From positions 39,574 through 103,573 of the forward strand of contig JAAYFF010000041.1 of assembly GCA_012728375.1 (NCBI GenBank): a stretch of 64,000 bases of DNA, given 5' to 3'. The position numbers and the translations under genes were made by a program. Shown here piece by piece: positions 9,113-18,475 of this stretch. The notes under the pieces were generated by a model. That model did no database searches. It was not told the origin of the DNA and saw nothing but the letters and a program-made list of their open reading frames with translations. The DNA is from Bacillota bacterium (GTDB lineage Bacteria > Bacillota > Dethiobacteria > DTU022 > UBA8154). Every line of letters begins with the position of its first letter. Position 1 is the stretch's first letter.

Positions 9113-10438
9113 ATGCCGAAAAGCTTTTTTTTAGTTTCTTTGGGATGTGCCAAAAATTTTGTTGACTCGGAAGTAATTGCCGGCAACCTTATTAAGGAAG
9201 GATATACTCTTAGCCCTAACCCCGGAGAGTCTCAAGTAGCAATTGTTAATACCTGCGCCTTTTTGCATGATGCCCGCGTTGAAGCGCTGGAAACCGTCAA
9301 AAAAATGGTCGATATTAAAAAGGCTCCCGCTTCCAGGCTGAAAACCATTATCCTGACGGGTTGCTTAACAAATTATTATAAAGAAACCGCTCTAAAGAAA
9401 ATAATTCCGGAAATTGATCTGGTAGTGCCGTTTAAATATGCACAGCTGATTCCCTTATATTTACGAAATAAAAAGCTGCCTCCCGCAAATACATGGAAGC
9501 GCACTTTGACAAAAAATAACCGCTTTATTACAGGTTCACCCCACTCGGTTTACGTTAAAATTGCTGAAGGTTGCAACAACAGATGTTCATATTGTTTAAT
9601 TCCGTTTATTAGGGGGAAACTGCGCAGTAAGCCTATTGAGGATATTGTCTTTGAAGTTAAAGCTCTGCAAAAGCTGGGGGCAAAAGAAATTAATATTGTT
9701 GCCCAGGATACCACTGCTTATGGTAAGGATCGCTACGGCAAATTTATGCTCGTCCCCCTTCTGCAAAGAATTAGCCTCGTAAAAGGCATAAAATGGATTC
9801 GTTTGCTGTATGCTCAGCCGGATCGTATTAAGGCTGATTTGATTGATCTTATTGCCGGAGAGGAAAAAATTTGTAAATACCTGGATATTCCCATTCAGCA
9901 TATTGACCCCAAAATATTGCGCATGATGGGAAGGACTGCCACACCGGAGAAAATTGTTGCCCTATATCAGATGATCAGGGAAAAGATCCCTTCTTCCGTT
10001 CTTAGAACTACCGTGATGGTAGGTTCTCCGGGAGAAGGGGAAGAGGAGTTTAACAATCTCCTTGCCTTCTTAGAGCGGTATCCCTTTGAAAGGGTGGGAG
10101 TCTTTCGTTTTTCACCTGAAAGAAAGACCGCTGCTTATTCCCAGCGGCCAAGGGTAAGTCCCCATGTAGCCCTTCAAAGGGCGCAGGAAATAATGGGCAG
10201 ACAAAAAGTACAGTCACGGCTTTTTAACCGCAATTTGCTGGGAAAAAAACTGGAGGTTTTGGTTGACTCCTATGACGGGAAGAAAAAAATGCTTCAAGGA
10301 AGATATCAAGGCCAGGCTCCTGAAGTGGACGGAAAAGTATATGTTCCAAATTCTGCAGGAAAACCGGGGGAATTTATTCAGGTTAAGATTAACGGATGCG
10401 GGGATTACGATTTATTGGGTGAGAGGATTATTATATAA
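9113..10438 (+). CDS. rimO: Ribosomal protein uS12 methylthiotransferase RimO
   Basis: A radical-SAM methylthiotransferase of 441 residues that adds a methylthio group to the conserved Asp of ribosomal protein uS12. The N-terminal UPF0004 domain starts VSLGCAKNFVDSE with cysteines for an auxiliary cluster (C12 and the NTCAF and TGCL cysteines). The radical-SAM cluster motif is C154-x3-C158-x2-C161. A C-terminal TRAM domain (LEVLVDSYD onward) completes the protein. The VD rather than YD after the first motif separates RimO from MiaB, which is encoded separately at 49385. A terminator follows 30 bases after the stop. Confidence 0.95.
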   Translation: MPKSFFLVSLGCAKNFVDSEVIAGNLIKEGYTLSPNPGESQVAIVNTCAFLHDARVEALETVKKMVDIKKAPASRLKTIILTGCLTNYYKETALKKIIPEIDLVVPFKYAQLIPLYLRNKKLPPANTWKRTLTKNNRFITGSPHSVYVKIAEGCNNRCSYCLIPFIRGKLRSKPIEDIVFEVKALQKLGAKEINIVAQDTTAYGKDRYGKFMLVPLLQRISLVKGIKWIRLLYAQPDRIKADLIDLIAGEEKICKYLDIPIQHIDPKILRMMGRTATPEKIVALYQMIREKIPSSVLRTTVMVGSPGEGEEEFNNLLAFLERYPFERVGVFRFSPERKTAAYSQRPRVSPHVALQRAQEIMGRQKVQSRLFNRNLLGKKLEVLVDSYDGKKKMLQGRYQGQAPEVDGKVYVPNSAGKPGEFIQVKINGCGDYDLLGERIII

Positions 10439-10468
10439 TCGTGAGGAGCTTGTTACGGGTCTTTTTTC

Positions 10469-10492
10469 CCGGGCTTTTGCCCGGCTTTTTTT
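10469..10492 (+). terminator. Terminator after rimO
   Basis: Perfect CCGGGC/GCCCGG stem (10469-10474 and 10479-10484) around a TTTT loop, followed by CTTTTTTTT. It ends the envelope/rimO unit. Confidence 0.8.
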
Positions 10493-10544
10493 ATATTCGG
10501 AAATTATCGGGGCAATATTAGCCGGCAGGATTATTTTATTAATA

Positions 10545-10574
10545 TTGCTTTTACAGCCGGGTATTTGTTATAAT
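10545..10574 (+). promoter_or_regulatory. Candidate sigma-A promoter for the 10609 gene
   Basis: TTGCTT at 10545-10550 and a perfect TATAAT at 10569-10574, separated by 18 bases. It lies between the rimO terminator and the next gene, where a new promoter is needed. Confidence 0.5.
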
Positions 10575-10608
10575 AACTTATGTTAAGTTATTATGTAAAC
10601 TTGCGGGG

Positions 10609-11148
10609 ATGGTTGCTTTGAGGGGAAGTACGTTCCGCTGGCCTGTTATGCTTATTGTTGCGCTCCTGACTTTCGGGGCTATCTTTGCATTTAACCTGTG
10701 GCACCAGCAGCGAATAATAAAAGAACCTCTTTTAGAAAGCCTCCAGCAAATGGACGGCGTTCAAAGCGTCGAGGTAAGCACGCAGGAACACAGTCAAAAA
10801 ATGATCTATTTGGTCACTTTGTCCGATGCGAACAATCTGCCGGCTGTATACAGTCAAATGGACGAACTTCTGCTGTCAACCTATCATAATAGAGATAATT
10901 ATCTTTTATTATTAGCAGAAAACAGCAATTCTTATCTGCAATCAGTTTATGAAAAAATACAATTTGCCTTAATGGAAGGCGAGAGGACAGGGAATTATAC
11001 CGGGATGAACGAGGAAGTATCCCGATTGCTTGAACAGGAAGAGGACAAAGTTGACTATAGTCTCTGGGTTGATCAAGACAGAATATACCTTTTTCTTTCT
11101 TCCGGGTCAAATTACTTGTACAAGATAATTCCCATTAAACCCTGTTGA
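10609..11148 (+). CDS. Membrane-anchored protein of unknown function
   Basis: I do not recognise this 179-residue protein. It has a short basic N-terminus, one hydrophobic segment (about residues 13-30) and an extracytoplasmic domain of ~145 residues with alternating predicted helices and strands (DGVQSVEVSTQE, then a helical middle, then DYSLWVDQDRIYLFLSS). No cysteine pair, metal motif or enzymatic signature is seen apart from one C-terminal cysteine. The ATG at 10609 has only a poor ribosome-binding site, and a TTG at 10618 is an alternative. It is 61 bases upstream of the FtsH-like protease and runs the same way, so it could be a substrate or partner of it; that is guesswork. Confidence 0.6.
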   Translation: MVALRGSTFRWPVMLIVALLTFGAIFAFNLWHQQRIIKEPLLESLQQMDGVQSVEVSTQEHSQKMIYLVTLSDANNLPAVYSQMDELLLSTYHNRDNYLLLLAENSNSYLQSVYEKIQFALMEGERTGNYTGMNEEVSRLLEQEEDKVDYSLWVDQDRIYLFLSSGSNYLYKIIPIKPC

Positions 11149-11209
11149 TATGGGACAAGTTTAATAGAGCAAAGAATATGTTTAGATTTTGCTTTGGAGG
11201 TTAATTTCC

Positions 11210-12709
11210 ATGCTAAAAGAAATTGGTGCGGGTTTAGCCCTCGGCATACTGGCCGGATTATTTGCCTTAGGATTTAATGTGTATCCTTTTCTACTTCTGA
11301 TTGGGTTATTTTTTCTGCTTACCAGAGTAGCGGACATAAAAGGAAATAAACAATTTGTTCCGGTTAGTAACTCCAAGGCAAATACCAGGATATCATTTGA
11401 AGATATCGGCGGGCAAAATACAGCCAAGCGGGAGCTTCTTGAAGCCCTTGATTTTTTAAAAGTACCCGAGAAAATGAGTTCGCTGGGAATCAGGCCTTTA
11501 AAAGGTATACTTTTGGTTGGTCCGCCCGGGACCGGCAAGACGCTCCTCGCCAAGGCCGCGGCTTATTATACTGATTCCCTTTTTTTATCGGCGGCCGGAA
11601 GCGAATTTATCGAAATGTACGCGGGAGTTGGCGCCCAAAGAATCCGTCAGTTATTTAATCAGGCCAGGAACAGCGGGAAAAAAAGCAATAAAAAAAGTGC
11701 CATCATCTTTATTGATGAAATTGATATCCTGGGAGCCAAAAGGGGAAGCGGCAGTTCTTCTCACCTGGAACATGAACAAACTTTGAATCAGCTCCTCGTG
11801 GAGATGGACGGCCTGAGCTTCAATGATGAGATAAAGATCCTTTTAATCGGGGCGACCAACAGGGCGGACCTTCTTGACAATGCCCTGCTAAGGCCGGGAC
11901 GTTTTGACCGGATTGTACAGGTTGAACTTCCTGACCAGGAAGGAAGGCTGCAGATCTTGCAACTGCATACCAGGAACAAACCCCTGGCCGATGATGTTTG
12001 TTTAGAAAACATCGCTCGCGAGACTTTCGGTTTTTCCGGAGCCCATTTGGAAAGTCTTGCCAATGAAGCCGCGATTATTGCGCTCAGAGAAAAAAAGAAG
12101 TTTTTAGAAAACAGGCATTTTAGTGAAGCCATAGACAAGGTTATTATGGGGGAAAAAATAGACCGCCGTCCCGATAAGGAAGAGTTTTGGAGAATTGCTG
12201 TCCATGAAACCGGGCATGCCGTTGTCAGCGAGTGCATTCGTTCCTGCTCAGTTTCCACAATCACCATTATTCCCCGGGGTAAGGCCATGGGCTATATTAG
12301 GCAGACGCCGTCCAAAGACAGCTATATTTCCACCAGAGAAGATATTGAGGAGCAGATTGCAATTTTGCTGGGGGGCGCCATCAGCGAAGAAGAGATTCTT
12401 GGCAGCCGCAGCACCGGGTCGTCAGGCGATTTTCAGCAGGCCGTCGAGCTGGCAAAAAAGATCATTTCAGCAGGCATGTCTTCTCTTGGCATTGTGAGTG
12501 TTGCCGATCTGCCAAGCGGTGTGCTGTACGACAGTTTAAAAGAAATCCTGAATGCTCAGGAACAGCGCGTTCGGAGCATTATTCGAAAATACAGGAGTAT
12601 GATCGAAAATGTGGCCCGGTATTTGCTTGAAAAAGAAAAGATTAGCGGGGCCTATCTGCGCAACATCCTTAAAGAACATGAGCAAAGAAGCAGAAATGAA
12701 GTTTGTTAA
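11210..12709 (+). CDS. FtsH-like AAA+ membrane metalloprotease, reduced N-terminus
   Basis: A 499-residue ATP-dependent zinc protease of the FtsH family. The hydrophobic N-terminus (about residues 5-40) can form two closely spaced membrane segments with almost no external loop, whereas classical FtsH has a ~70-residue external domain. It is also short at the C-terminus. The AAA module has Walker A GPPGTGKT near residue 104, Walker B IIFIDEID and the second region of homology (NRADLLDNALLRPGRFDR). The protease has H332-E-T-G-H336 and the third ligand D407 (SSGDF). The ATG at 11210, ten bases after GGAGG, is preferred to the longer frame from 11189. Its end overlaps the next gene by 14 bases. 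Confidence 0.85.
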   Translation: MLKEIGAGLALGILAGLFALGFNVYPFLLLIGLFFLLTRVADIKGNKQFVPVSNSKANTRISFEDIGGQNTAKRELLEALDFLKVPEKMSSLGIRPLKGILLVGPPGTGKTLLAKAAAYYTDSLFLSAAGSEFIEMYAGVGAQRIRQLFNQARNSGKKSNKKSAIIFIDEIDILGAKRGSGSSSHLEHEQTLNQLLVEMDGLSFNDEIKILLIGATNRADLLDNALLRPGRFDRIVQVELPDQEGRLQILQLHTRNKPLADDVCLENIARETFGFSGAHLESLANEAAIIALREKKKFLENRHFSEAIDKVIMGEKIDRRPDKEEFWRIAVHETGHAVVSECIRSCSVSTITIIPRGKAMGYIRQTPSKDSYISTREDIEEQIAILLGGAISEEEILGSRSTGSSGDFQQAVELAKKIISAGMSSLGIVSVADLPSGVLYDSLKEILNAQEQRVRSIIRKYRSMIENVARYLLEKEKISGAYLRNILKEHEQRSRNEVC

Positions 12710-14117
12710 ATTTGCCTTAAAAAGTGTATGCAGTGTGCTGCTTTTGTTGTTAGCCTTACATTTTCTAAGCCCGACCCTTTTTTCCGCGGGAGCTTTTGAA
12801 TTTGACGCCTACGTAAAGATCTTCGGGCGAGGTAATACGGTTATTCATCTTCCTCCACTTGGGAAATTGATTGCGCAAACCCATCTGCCTCCTTTTGACC
12901 TGCACTTTACCTTGCAATATATAAATTTGCAGGAACTTAGCCATTTTCTAGGCAATTCAAACTTGGAAACCAATTGGCCCTTTCTTTTTTTAGAGCAAAT
13001 AAAGGCGAGTTTAATTCGCTATGCGGGTTACTTCCTTTTGCTGGCATTTTTTCTGGGGGCGGGGAGTTCATTGCTCTGGTCCCAGGGAAAGATAAATAAA
13101 AAAGAGATGGGTATTCTGGGGTTTGTAAATGTTTTGGCCTTAGTATTTTTCATGCTCTTTGTCGTCTCCTTTTATGATTTCGGAGCTTTTAAGCATGTTG
13201 AGTACCAGGGAATTATTGAAGCAGCACCTTTGGTTCTCAATGTACTGGAAAAAGGAATTGAGGTGATTGATAGCCTGGGAGTTCAGGTTTCCGGAGTTGT
13301 AGAAAATATTTCGGCACTGCATGATGAAATGGAAACGGATATTGCTGTTCAAAAAAATTCGGTAAAAGTTTTGCATGTTTCAGATATCCATAACAATCCC
13401 GCTGCTCTGGAGTTCATCCGGAGCATTGTGGAGACTTTTCAAGTAGATTTAATTATTGATACGGGAGACCTTGTTGATTACGGTACAGTCTTTGAAGCAG
13501 GGCGCTTTGCCGATTTTTTTGCCAGGTTAAGCATTCCTTATGTTTTTATCCCTGGAAACCACGAATCACCGCAGGTTGTGGACTATCTGAAGGGGTTGGA
13601 AAGTGTGATCGTTATTGAAGAGGGGATTATCGAAGCCTCCGGTGTAAAAATTGCTGCCGTGGCAGACCCTTCTTCATATTCTCCGGGAATGGACGCAGCG
13701 GATGAAGAGGTCATGGAGGAAGCTGCAGAAAAACTGGCAGGTATGGTTAAAGACGGCGGACCGGTAGACATTATCGCCGCTCATAATCCGGACATATTTA
13801 TGCATCTGAGAAAAGACGGGCGCCTCTTTCTCTGCGGCCATCTTCATGTTCCCATGATTAAACAGGAAGATGGGTACGTGGAGATTAATGCCGGAAGCAC
13901 GGGGGCTTCCGGTGTCCGCGGTTTCAGGGACATGGATTTGACATTCAGCCTGGTACTCCTTTCTTTTGAATATTCAGAGCAAAATTTGGCTTTGAACCTG
14001 TATTCTGCAGATATGATTAAAATAAAACATAATCCTCTAAATTACAGCCTTGAAAGGGTTCTTTTTAATATTCAGCCGGGTGAGCAGGAAACTGGCTATG
14101 AAAAAGATAATAATTAA
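12696..14117 (+). CDS. Membrane-associated calcineurin-like metallophosphoesterase
   Basis: A 473-residue protein. The N-terminus has a hydrophobic segment (about residues 7-25), an external loop, and two more segments near 110-165. The C-terminal half is a calcineurin-type phosphoesterase with all five metal blocks: HVSDIHNN (~227-234), DTGDLVDYG, PGNHES, AAHNPD and CGHLHVP. Substrate is unknown; members include nucleotide, lipid and protein phosphatases. The frame is open from 12609, inside the protease gene, but ATG 12696 with AAGAAG nearby gives a natural N-terminus. The 14-base overlap with the FtsH-like gene implies translational coupling and a shared job at the membrane. Confidence 0.8.
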   Translation: MKFVKFALKSVCSVLLLLLALHFLSPTLFSAGAFEFDAYVKIFGRGNTVIHLPPLGKLIAQTHLPPFDLHFTLQYINLQELSHFLGNSNLETNWPFLFLEQIKASLIRYAGYFLLLAFFLGAGSSLLWSQGKINKKEMGILGFVNVLALVFFMLFVVSFYDFGAFKHVEYQGIIEAAPLVLNVLEKGIEVIDSLGVQVSGVVENISALHDEMETDIAVQKNSVKVLHVSDIHNNPAALEFIRSIVETFQVDLIIDTGDLVDYGTVFEAGRFADFFARLSIPYVFIPGNHESPQVVDYLKGLESVIVIEEGIIEASGVKIAAVADPSSYSPGMDAADEEVMEEAAEKLAGMVKDGGPVDIIAAHNPDIFMHLRKDGRLFLCGHLHVPMIKQEDGYVEINAGSTGASGVRGFRDMDLTFSLVLLSFEYSEQNLALNLYSADMIKIKHNPLNYSLERVLFNIQPGEQETGYEKDNN

Positions 14118-14143
14118 GGGAAAGATTATTCGAGGAGAATACA

Positions 14144-14725
14144 ATGCGGGCTTTTCTGGCTGTAAATTTGGACGAAAAGATGAGAGAAAAAGTTGCCGAG
14201 GTGCAGGAAAAGTTAAAAAAGCGTACCAGCGGTATCCGTTGGGTTAAACCCGAACTTTTACATCTCACCCTAAAATTTCTTGGGGATATCAGGGCAGAGG
14301 AGCTTAAGGCTTTTGAACAGCACCTTGAGAAAGCGGCAAGGGAAGTAGCGGCTTTTCACCTTACTTTTAACCGGCTCGGTGCCTTTCCCGGTTTGCGCAA
14401 TCCCCGAGTCATCTGGATTGGGACGCAGACGGGAACCGCTCAATTGGTGCTTCTCGCTAGTAAAATTGAAAATATTTTTAAATCCACTGCAAACTTCCAA
14501 TCCGCTTCAAATAAGGTTAAAGACACAACCCCTTTTGTTCCTCACCTTACCATAGGCAGAAGACAAAAAAACTCCGACCTTCTTTTTCCCATGGAGATTT
14601 TTCGAGAGTCATTTGATTGTAAATATGCGCTCCATGTCGATCGTTTTTTTCTGATGCAAAGCACCCTTTATTCTTCCGGTCCTGTTTATACTCCGGTAAA
14701 AGAATTTTTGCTGGATTCTTTTTAG
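14144..14725 (+). CDS. thpR: RNA 2',3'-cyclic phosphodiesterase (2H family, ThpR/LigT)
   Basis: A 193-residue 2H phosphoesterase, historically called 2'-5' RNA ligase. Both catalytic H-x-T motifs are present (H40-L-T42 in LLHLTLKFLG and H134-L-T136 in VPHLTIGR), spaced as expected. The family opens 2',3'-cyclic phosphates on RNA ends. The start ATG has CGAGGAG upstream, 26 bases after the phosphoesterase. The length matches the bacterial family. Its position directly before recA recalls Clostridia where thpR or cinA precedes recA. Confidence 0.9.
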   Translation: MRAFLAVNLDEKMREKVAEVQEKLKKRTSGIRWVKPELLHLTLKFLGDIRAEELKAFEQHLEKAAREVAAFHLTFNRLGAFPGLRNPRVIWIGTQTGTAQLVLLASKIENIFKSTANFQSASNKVKDTTPFVPHLTIGRRQKNSDLLFPMEIFRESFDCKYALHVDRFFLMQSTLYSSGPVYTPVKEFLLDSF

Positions 14726-14820
14726 TAAGAAGGATTTTCCTTTTTTTTAAAGAATAGTAATAAAATCAGACAGGTGTTCAAAATAAGCTTACTACCGGGC
14801 CACTGCCGGGAGGTTTCAAT

Positions 14821-15861
14821 ATGGAGAAGAAAAAAGCTTTAGAAACGGCTTTATTACAGATTGAAAAACAGTTTGGCAAAGGATCGATTATGAAACTCGG
14901 ATCCGAAGGGATTTGTAATATTGATGTTATTCCTACCGGAGCTTTATCTCTGGATATTGCTTTGGGTGTTGGAGGGCTGCCCAGGGGCAGAATAATTGAA
15001 ATTTTTGGCCCGGAGTCTTCCGGTAAAACAACGGTAGCATTGCATGTAATTGCCGAAGCGCAGAAGAGCGGAGGATTTGCCGCCTTTATCGATGCTGAAC
15101 ATGCCTTGGATCCCACTTATGCCAGGAACCTGGGTGTAAATATCGATGAACTGCTGGTTTCCCAACCGGATACCGGAGAGCAGGCGCTGGAAATTGCCGA
15201 GATGCTGGTGCGCAGCGGGGCGATTGATATTCTTGTCGTGGATTCCGTTGCGGCACTTGTCCCCAGGGCAGAGATTGAAGGGGAAATGGGGGACACCCAT
15301 GTGGGTCTCCAGGCACGGCTCATGTCCCAGGCCATGAGAAAGCTTTCCGGGATTATCAGCAAGTCTCAAACAGTAGCTATTTTTATAAACCAGATTAGGG
15401 AAAAGGTTGGCGTTATGTTCGGAAACCCTGAGACGACTCCAGGTGGGCGTGCTTTAAAATTTTATGCTTCAGTCAGGCTGGATATCAGAAAACTTGAGCC
15501 GCTTAAACAAGGAAACGATATTATCGGTAGCCGGACCCGGGCAAAGGTTGTCAAGAATAAAGTGGCTCCCCCTTTTCGTCAGGCTGACTTTGATATAATT
15601 TACGGAAAAGGTATTTCCCGGGAAGGATGTATTTTGGATCTGGCTATTGAAAGCGAGATTGTCAAAAAAAGCGGAGCCTGGTATTCATATGGGGAAGAGA
15701 GATTGGGGCAGGGTAAAGAAAATGTCAGGGAATTTCTTAAAAATAACCCCGAACTTTTTAAGTCTATTGAAAAACAAATTTCTACCTATTATAAACTTGG
15801 AGCCGGCACGGAAGACGGTTCTCCGGAAAAAGAGACAAAAGCGTCTCCGGACGTGGAATAA
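14821..15861 (+). CDS. recA: Recombinase RecA
   Basis: A 346-residue RecA, the strand-exchange ATPase and LexA co-protease. Walker A GPESSGKT begins at residue 63, and [16 protein letters not shown] and the MAW-like and L2 segments ([20 protein letters not shown], split here) are intact. The acidic C-terminus is typical. The ATG has GGGAGG nine bases upstream. I looked for a LexA operator in the 95 bases upstream and found only a weak partial match near 14769, so SOS control of recA is not shown. No recX follows; the next gene is rny. Confidence 0.97.
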   Translation: MEKKKALETALLQIEKQFGKGSIMKLGSEGICNIDVIPTGALSLDIALGVGGLPRGRIIEIFGPESSGKTTVALHVIAEAQKSGGFAAFIDAEHALDPTYARNLGVNIDELLVSQPDTGEQALEIAEMLVRSGAIDILVVDSVAALVPRAEIEGEMGDTHVGLQARLMSQAMRKLSGIISKSQTVAIFINQIREKVGVMFGNPETTPGGRALKFYASVRLDIRKLEPLKQGNDIIGSRTRAKVVKNKVAPPFRQADFDIIYGKGISREGCILDLAIESEIVKKSGAWYSYGEERLGQGKENVREFLKNNPELFKSIEKQISTYYKLGAGTEDGSPEKETKASPDVE

Positions 15862-15892
15862 CAATAAAAGGATACGGGTAAACCTTTCTCCC

Positions 15893-15922
15893 TTGACATA
15901 GTCGCTTCTTAGAGGATACAAT
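15893..15922 (+). promoter_or_regulatory. Sigma-A promoter upstream of rny
   Basis: A perfect TTGACA at 15893-15898 and TACAAT at 15917-15922 with an 18-base spacer. It lies 32 bases after recA and ~200 bases before rny, so rny would have a leader of about 195 bases. A small AAGCCT/AGGCTT hairpin sits at 15926-15947, at the start of that leader. Confidence 0.7.
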
Positions 15923-16127
15923 GAAAAAAGCCTGAGCATTTAAAGGCTTGAGATCTTAAAATAGAATTGACCATAATTAATGCTGATTGCATTTAATATA
16001 TATTTTTAGAAAGATTAAGCTTCCATTTCTAAAAAAGAATTTGGCCATTTCTATTTTAAGCTGTTCATTTACAGCTTTATTTTTATGTTTAGAAGCAGAG
16101 ACAATATCAGGAGGTGAAAATGGTTAG

Positions 16128-17666
16128 TTGGATGCATTTACTGTTATCATTGTAATTGTCGGTATATTATTTGGACTAGGAGCCGGTTATTTTTTTCGCA
16201 AGTACCTGGCGGAGGCGAAAATTAAATCAGCAGAGGAAGAAGCAGCAAAGATTATTCAGGAAGCCAATGAAAAAGCCAGGTCTTTGAAGAAGGAGAAAAT
16301 TCTTGAGGCTAAAGAGGAAGTCTTTAAATTAAAAAATGAATTTGATCGGGAGGCAAAAGAACGGCGTTCCGAAGTGCAGCGGCTGGAACGGAGGCTCTTA
16401 CAAAAAGAAGAAAACCTGGATAAAAAAACGTCCCAGTTAGAGAAAAAAGAGGACGAAATAAAGAAACAGGAACAAGAAATTTTACAGATTCAAGAAAAGC
16501 TGGAGGACCTGCATAAACAGCAACTTGCCATGTTGGAGAAAATATCGGGGATGTCTGCCGATGAGGCCAAGGATATCCTGCTGAGCAGAGTGAGGGATGA
16601 AATTCAGCACGAAATTGCCCAGATGATTAAAGATGTTGAATCGCAGGCCAAAGAAGAAGCTGAAAAGAGAGCCAGAGAGATAGTTACACAGGCTATTCAA
16701 CGCTGTGCCGCTGATCATGTCTCCGAGTCTACTGTTTCTGTGGTAAACCTGCCCAACGACGAGATGAAAGGCAGAATTATCGGAAGAGAGGGAAGGAATA
16801 TCCGTACCCTTGAGACTCTAACCGGTATAGATTTAATTATTGATGATACTCCCGAAGCAGTAATCCTCTCAGGATTTGATCCGATTCGCAGGGAAGTGGC
16901 GCGCATTGCCTTGGAAAAACTTATTATTGATGGACGGATTCACCCTGCCCGCATTGAGGAAATGGTTGAAAAAGCCCGCCATGAAGTAGATGTTCAGATT
17001 CGTGAAGAGGGTGAACAGGCAGCTTTTGAAGTAGGTGTCCACGGCCTGCATCCGGAATTGGTGCGCATGCTGGGGCGGCTCAAGTTTCGTACAAGTTATG
17101 GACAAAATGTGCTCAAGCACTCGGTGGAGGTGGCGCACCTGGCCGGTATTATGGCTGCGGAACTTTCATTAGATGTCAAGATGGCCAAAAGAGCGGGCCT
17201 GCTTCACGATATCGGCAAAGCACTGGACCATGAAACAGAAGGGCCGCATGTTGTAAATGGAGCCGAACTTGCGAAAAAGTACCGGGAATCGCCGGAGATT
17301 GTCAATGCTATTGCTGCGCATCATGGTGATATTGAGCCGCAGACTCTGGTTGCCGTCCTTATACAGGCCGCAGATGCCGTTTCCGCTGCAAGGCCGGGGG
17401 CAAGAAGAGAAACCCTTGAAGCTTATATTAAACGACTGGAAAAACTTGAGGATATTGCCGATTCTTTTGATGGTGTAGAAAAATCCTACGCCATCCAAGC
17501 GGGCAGAGAGATCAGGATCATGGTTAAGCCCGATAAAATAGACGATTTGACGGCAGCACAAGTAGCGAGGGAAATTGTGAAAAAGATTGAGCAGGAACTG
17601 GAGTACCCAGGACAGATCAAGGTTACTGTCATCAGGGAAACAAGGGCAGTAGAATATGCTAGGTAG
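16128..17666 (+). CDS. rny: Ribonuclease Y
   Basis: A 512-residue membrane-anchored endoribonuclease that starts mRNA decay. An N-terminal membrane helix (about residues 3-22) is followed by a long charged coiled coil (~30-190), a KH RNA-binding domain ([15 protein letters not shown]) and an HD phosphohydrolase domain with H360-D361 ([13 protein letters not shown]). The frame can start only at TTG 16128. The strong AGGAGGTG at 16109-16116 is 11 bases from that TTG but only 3 bases from an out-of-frame ATG at 16120, which opens an 11-codon reading frame that overlaps the rny start. A frameshift in the sequence is an alternative explanation. Terminator follows. Confidence 0.93.
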   Translation: MDAFTVIIVIVGILFGLGAGYFFRKYLAEAKIKSAEEEAAKIIQEANEKARSLKKEKILEAKEEVFKLKNEFDREAKERRSEVQRLERRLLQKEENLDKKTSQLEKKEDEIKKQEQEILQIQEKLEDLHKQQLAMLEKISGMSADEAKDILLSRVRDEIQHEIAQMIKDVESQAKEEAEKRAREIVTQAIQRCAADHVSESTVSVVNLPNDEMKGRIIGREGRNIRTLETLTGIDLIIDDTPEAVILSGFDPIRREVARIALEKLIIDGRIHPARIEEMVEKARHEVDVQIREEGEQAAFEVGVHGLHPELVRMLGRLKFRTSYGQNVLKHSVEVAHLAGIMAAELSLDVKMAKRAGLLHDIGKALDHETEGPHVVNGAELAKKYRESPEIVNAIAAHHGDIEPQTLVAVLIQAADAVSAARPGARRETLEAYIKRLEKLEDIADSFDGVEKSYAIQAGREIRIMVKPDKIDDLTAAQVAREIVKKIEQELEYPGQIKVTVIRETRAVEYAR

Positions 17667-17685
17667 TTTTTTGCGATATGGTAAT

Positions 17686-17715
17686 AAGTGCCGAAAGGCA
17701 CTTTCTTCTTTTTCC
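17686..17715 (+). terminator. Terminator after rny
   Basis: AAGTGCC-GAAA-GGCACTT, a perfect 7-bp stem with a stable GAAA tetraloop (17686-17703), followed by TCTTCTTTTTC. Confidence 0.75.
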
Positions 17716-17822
17716 TGAAGGAATTCAAAAAGGCATTATTGAATATTAAAAGTCATACATAAGGATGTAGAGCTTTTCTTGGCAAATAAACAGAGTGATC
17801 TTTTAAGGGAGAGTGTTCTTAA

Positions 17823-18335
17823 ATGAAGTTGAAGCAGGTACCCGAGGAACTTTCTACTGTAGATTTGCTAATTGTGTTATTATTGCGCTTTCCGGAAATT
17901 TTTACGATAAAGTATAATTTACCGGAAACCAAATTTGAACTTTCCTTTATGTTAAAAAGTAATCCGGAAAAAAGCAGATACATAAAATTTAAAGAAAGCT
18001 TTGATGAAGCAGCCAAAGCTTATAACGAACTGGCAAAACTGAAAACAGCCGTTCCCAAGCTTAGCCGCAAGTTTATTGATTCCTGGGTTTTGCTCCAGGT
18101 AACCTGGAAAAAAGATAATATTACTTTTGAGGAGGTAAATTTAATCAATCAAATAATTTCGAATGAATTTAAAAATGATTTGGTTTTGGATTCAAGAGTG
18201 GATGAGCCCTTAGAAAAGGATTTGTCATTTAAGGAGGAATTTATTGAATTTTTACTTTCCAGAAAAAATGAAAAGAATGAAGAAAACTTATTCGCTTTTC
18301 GTGAAGCAGGTAAAGTCTACGTATTTGATAGATAA
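17823..18335 (+). CDS. Conserved-looking protein of unknown function
   Basis: I do not recognise this 170-residue soluble protein. It is mostly alpha-helical and rich in Lys, Glu and Leu, with no membrane segment, signal peptide or clear motif. A weak impression of segregation/condensation protein ScpA-type helices is not enough to name it. The ATG follows AAGGGAGAG with a long spacing. It has its own small intergenic regions on both sides and lies between rny and spoVS, so a role in the sporulating cell is possible but not shown. Codon use looks like that of its neighbours. Confidence 0.6.
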   Translation: MKLKQVPEELSTVDLLIVLLLRFPEIFTIKYNLPETKFELSFMLKSNPEKSRYIKFKESFDEAAKAYNELAKLKTAVPKLSRKFIDSWVLLQVTWKKDNITFEEVNLINQIISNEFKNDLVLDSRVDEPLEKDLSFKEEFIEFLLSRKNEKNEENLFAFREAGKVYVFDR

Positions 18336-18395
18336 GTAAAAAATACCGCTCCATATAAAATACATACAATTAATATTTAAAATTTTTTAAATTAA

Positions 18396-18425
18396 GAAGG
18401 AACTTTTTCAATCATTGCAGAATAG
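18396..18425 (+). promoter_or_regulatory. Sigma-H-type promoter of spoVS
   Basis: GAAGGAACT (18396-18404) and GCAGAATAG (18417-18425) are separated by exactly 12 bases. The Bacillus sigma-H pattern is RnAGGAwWW, N11-12, RnnGAATww, so nearly every position matches. spoVS is sigma-H dependent in Bacillus subtilis. Confidence 0.75.
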
Positions 18426-18475
18426 AATAATTATAATATTAATATTGCTTCGTCAAAAGGAGGTACATGGACTTA

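Noticed and set aside
14726..14820. Possible LexA box upstream of recA near 14769
   Set aside because: The best match (AGAC-N4-GTTC) has two mismatches in one half-site, unlike the clear site at lexA.
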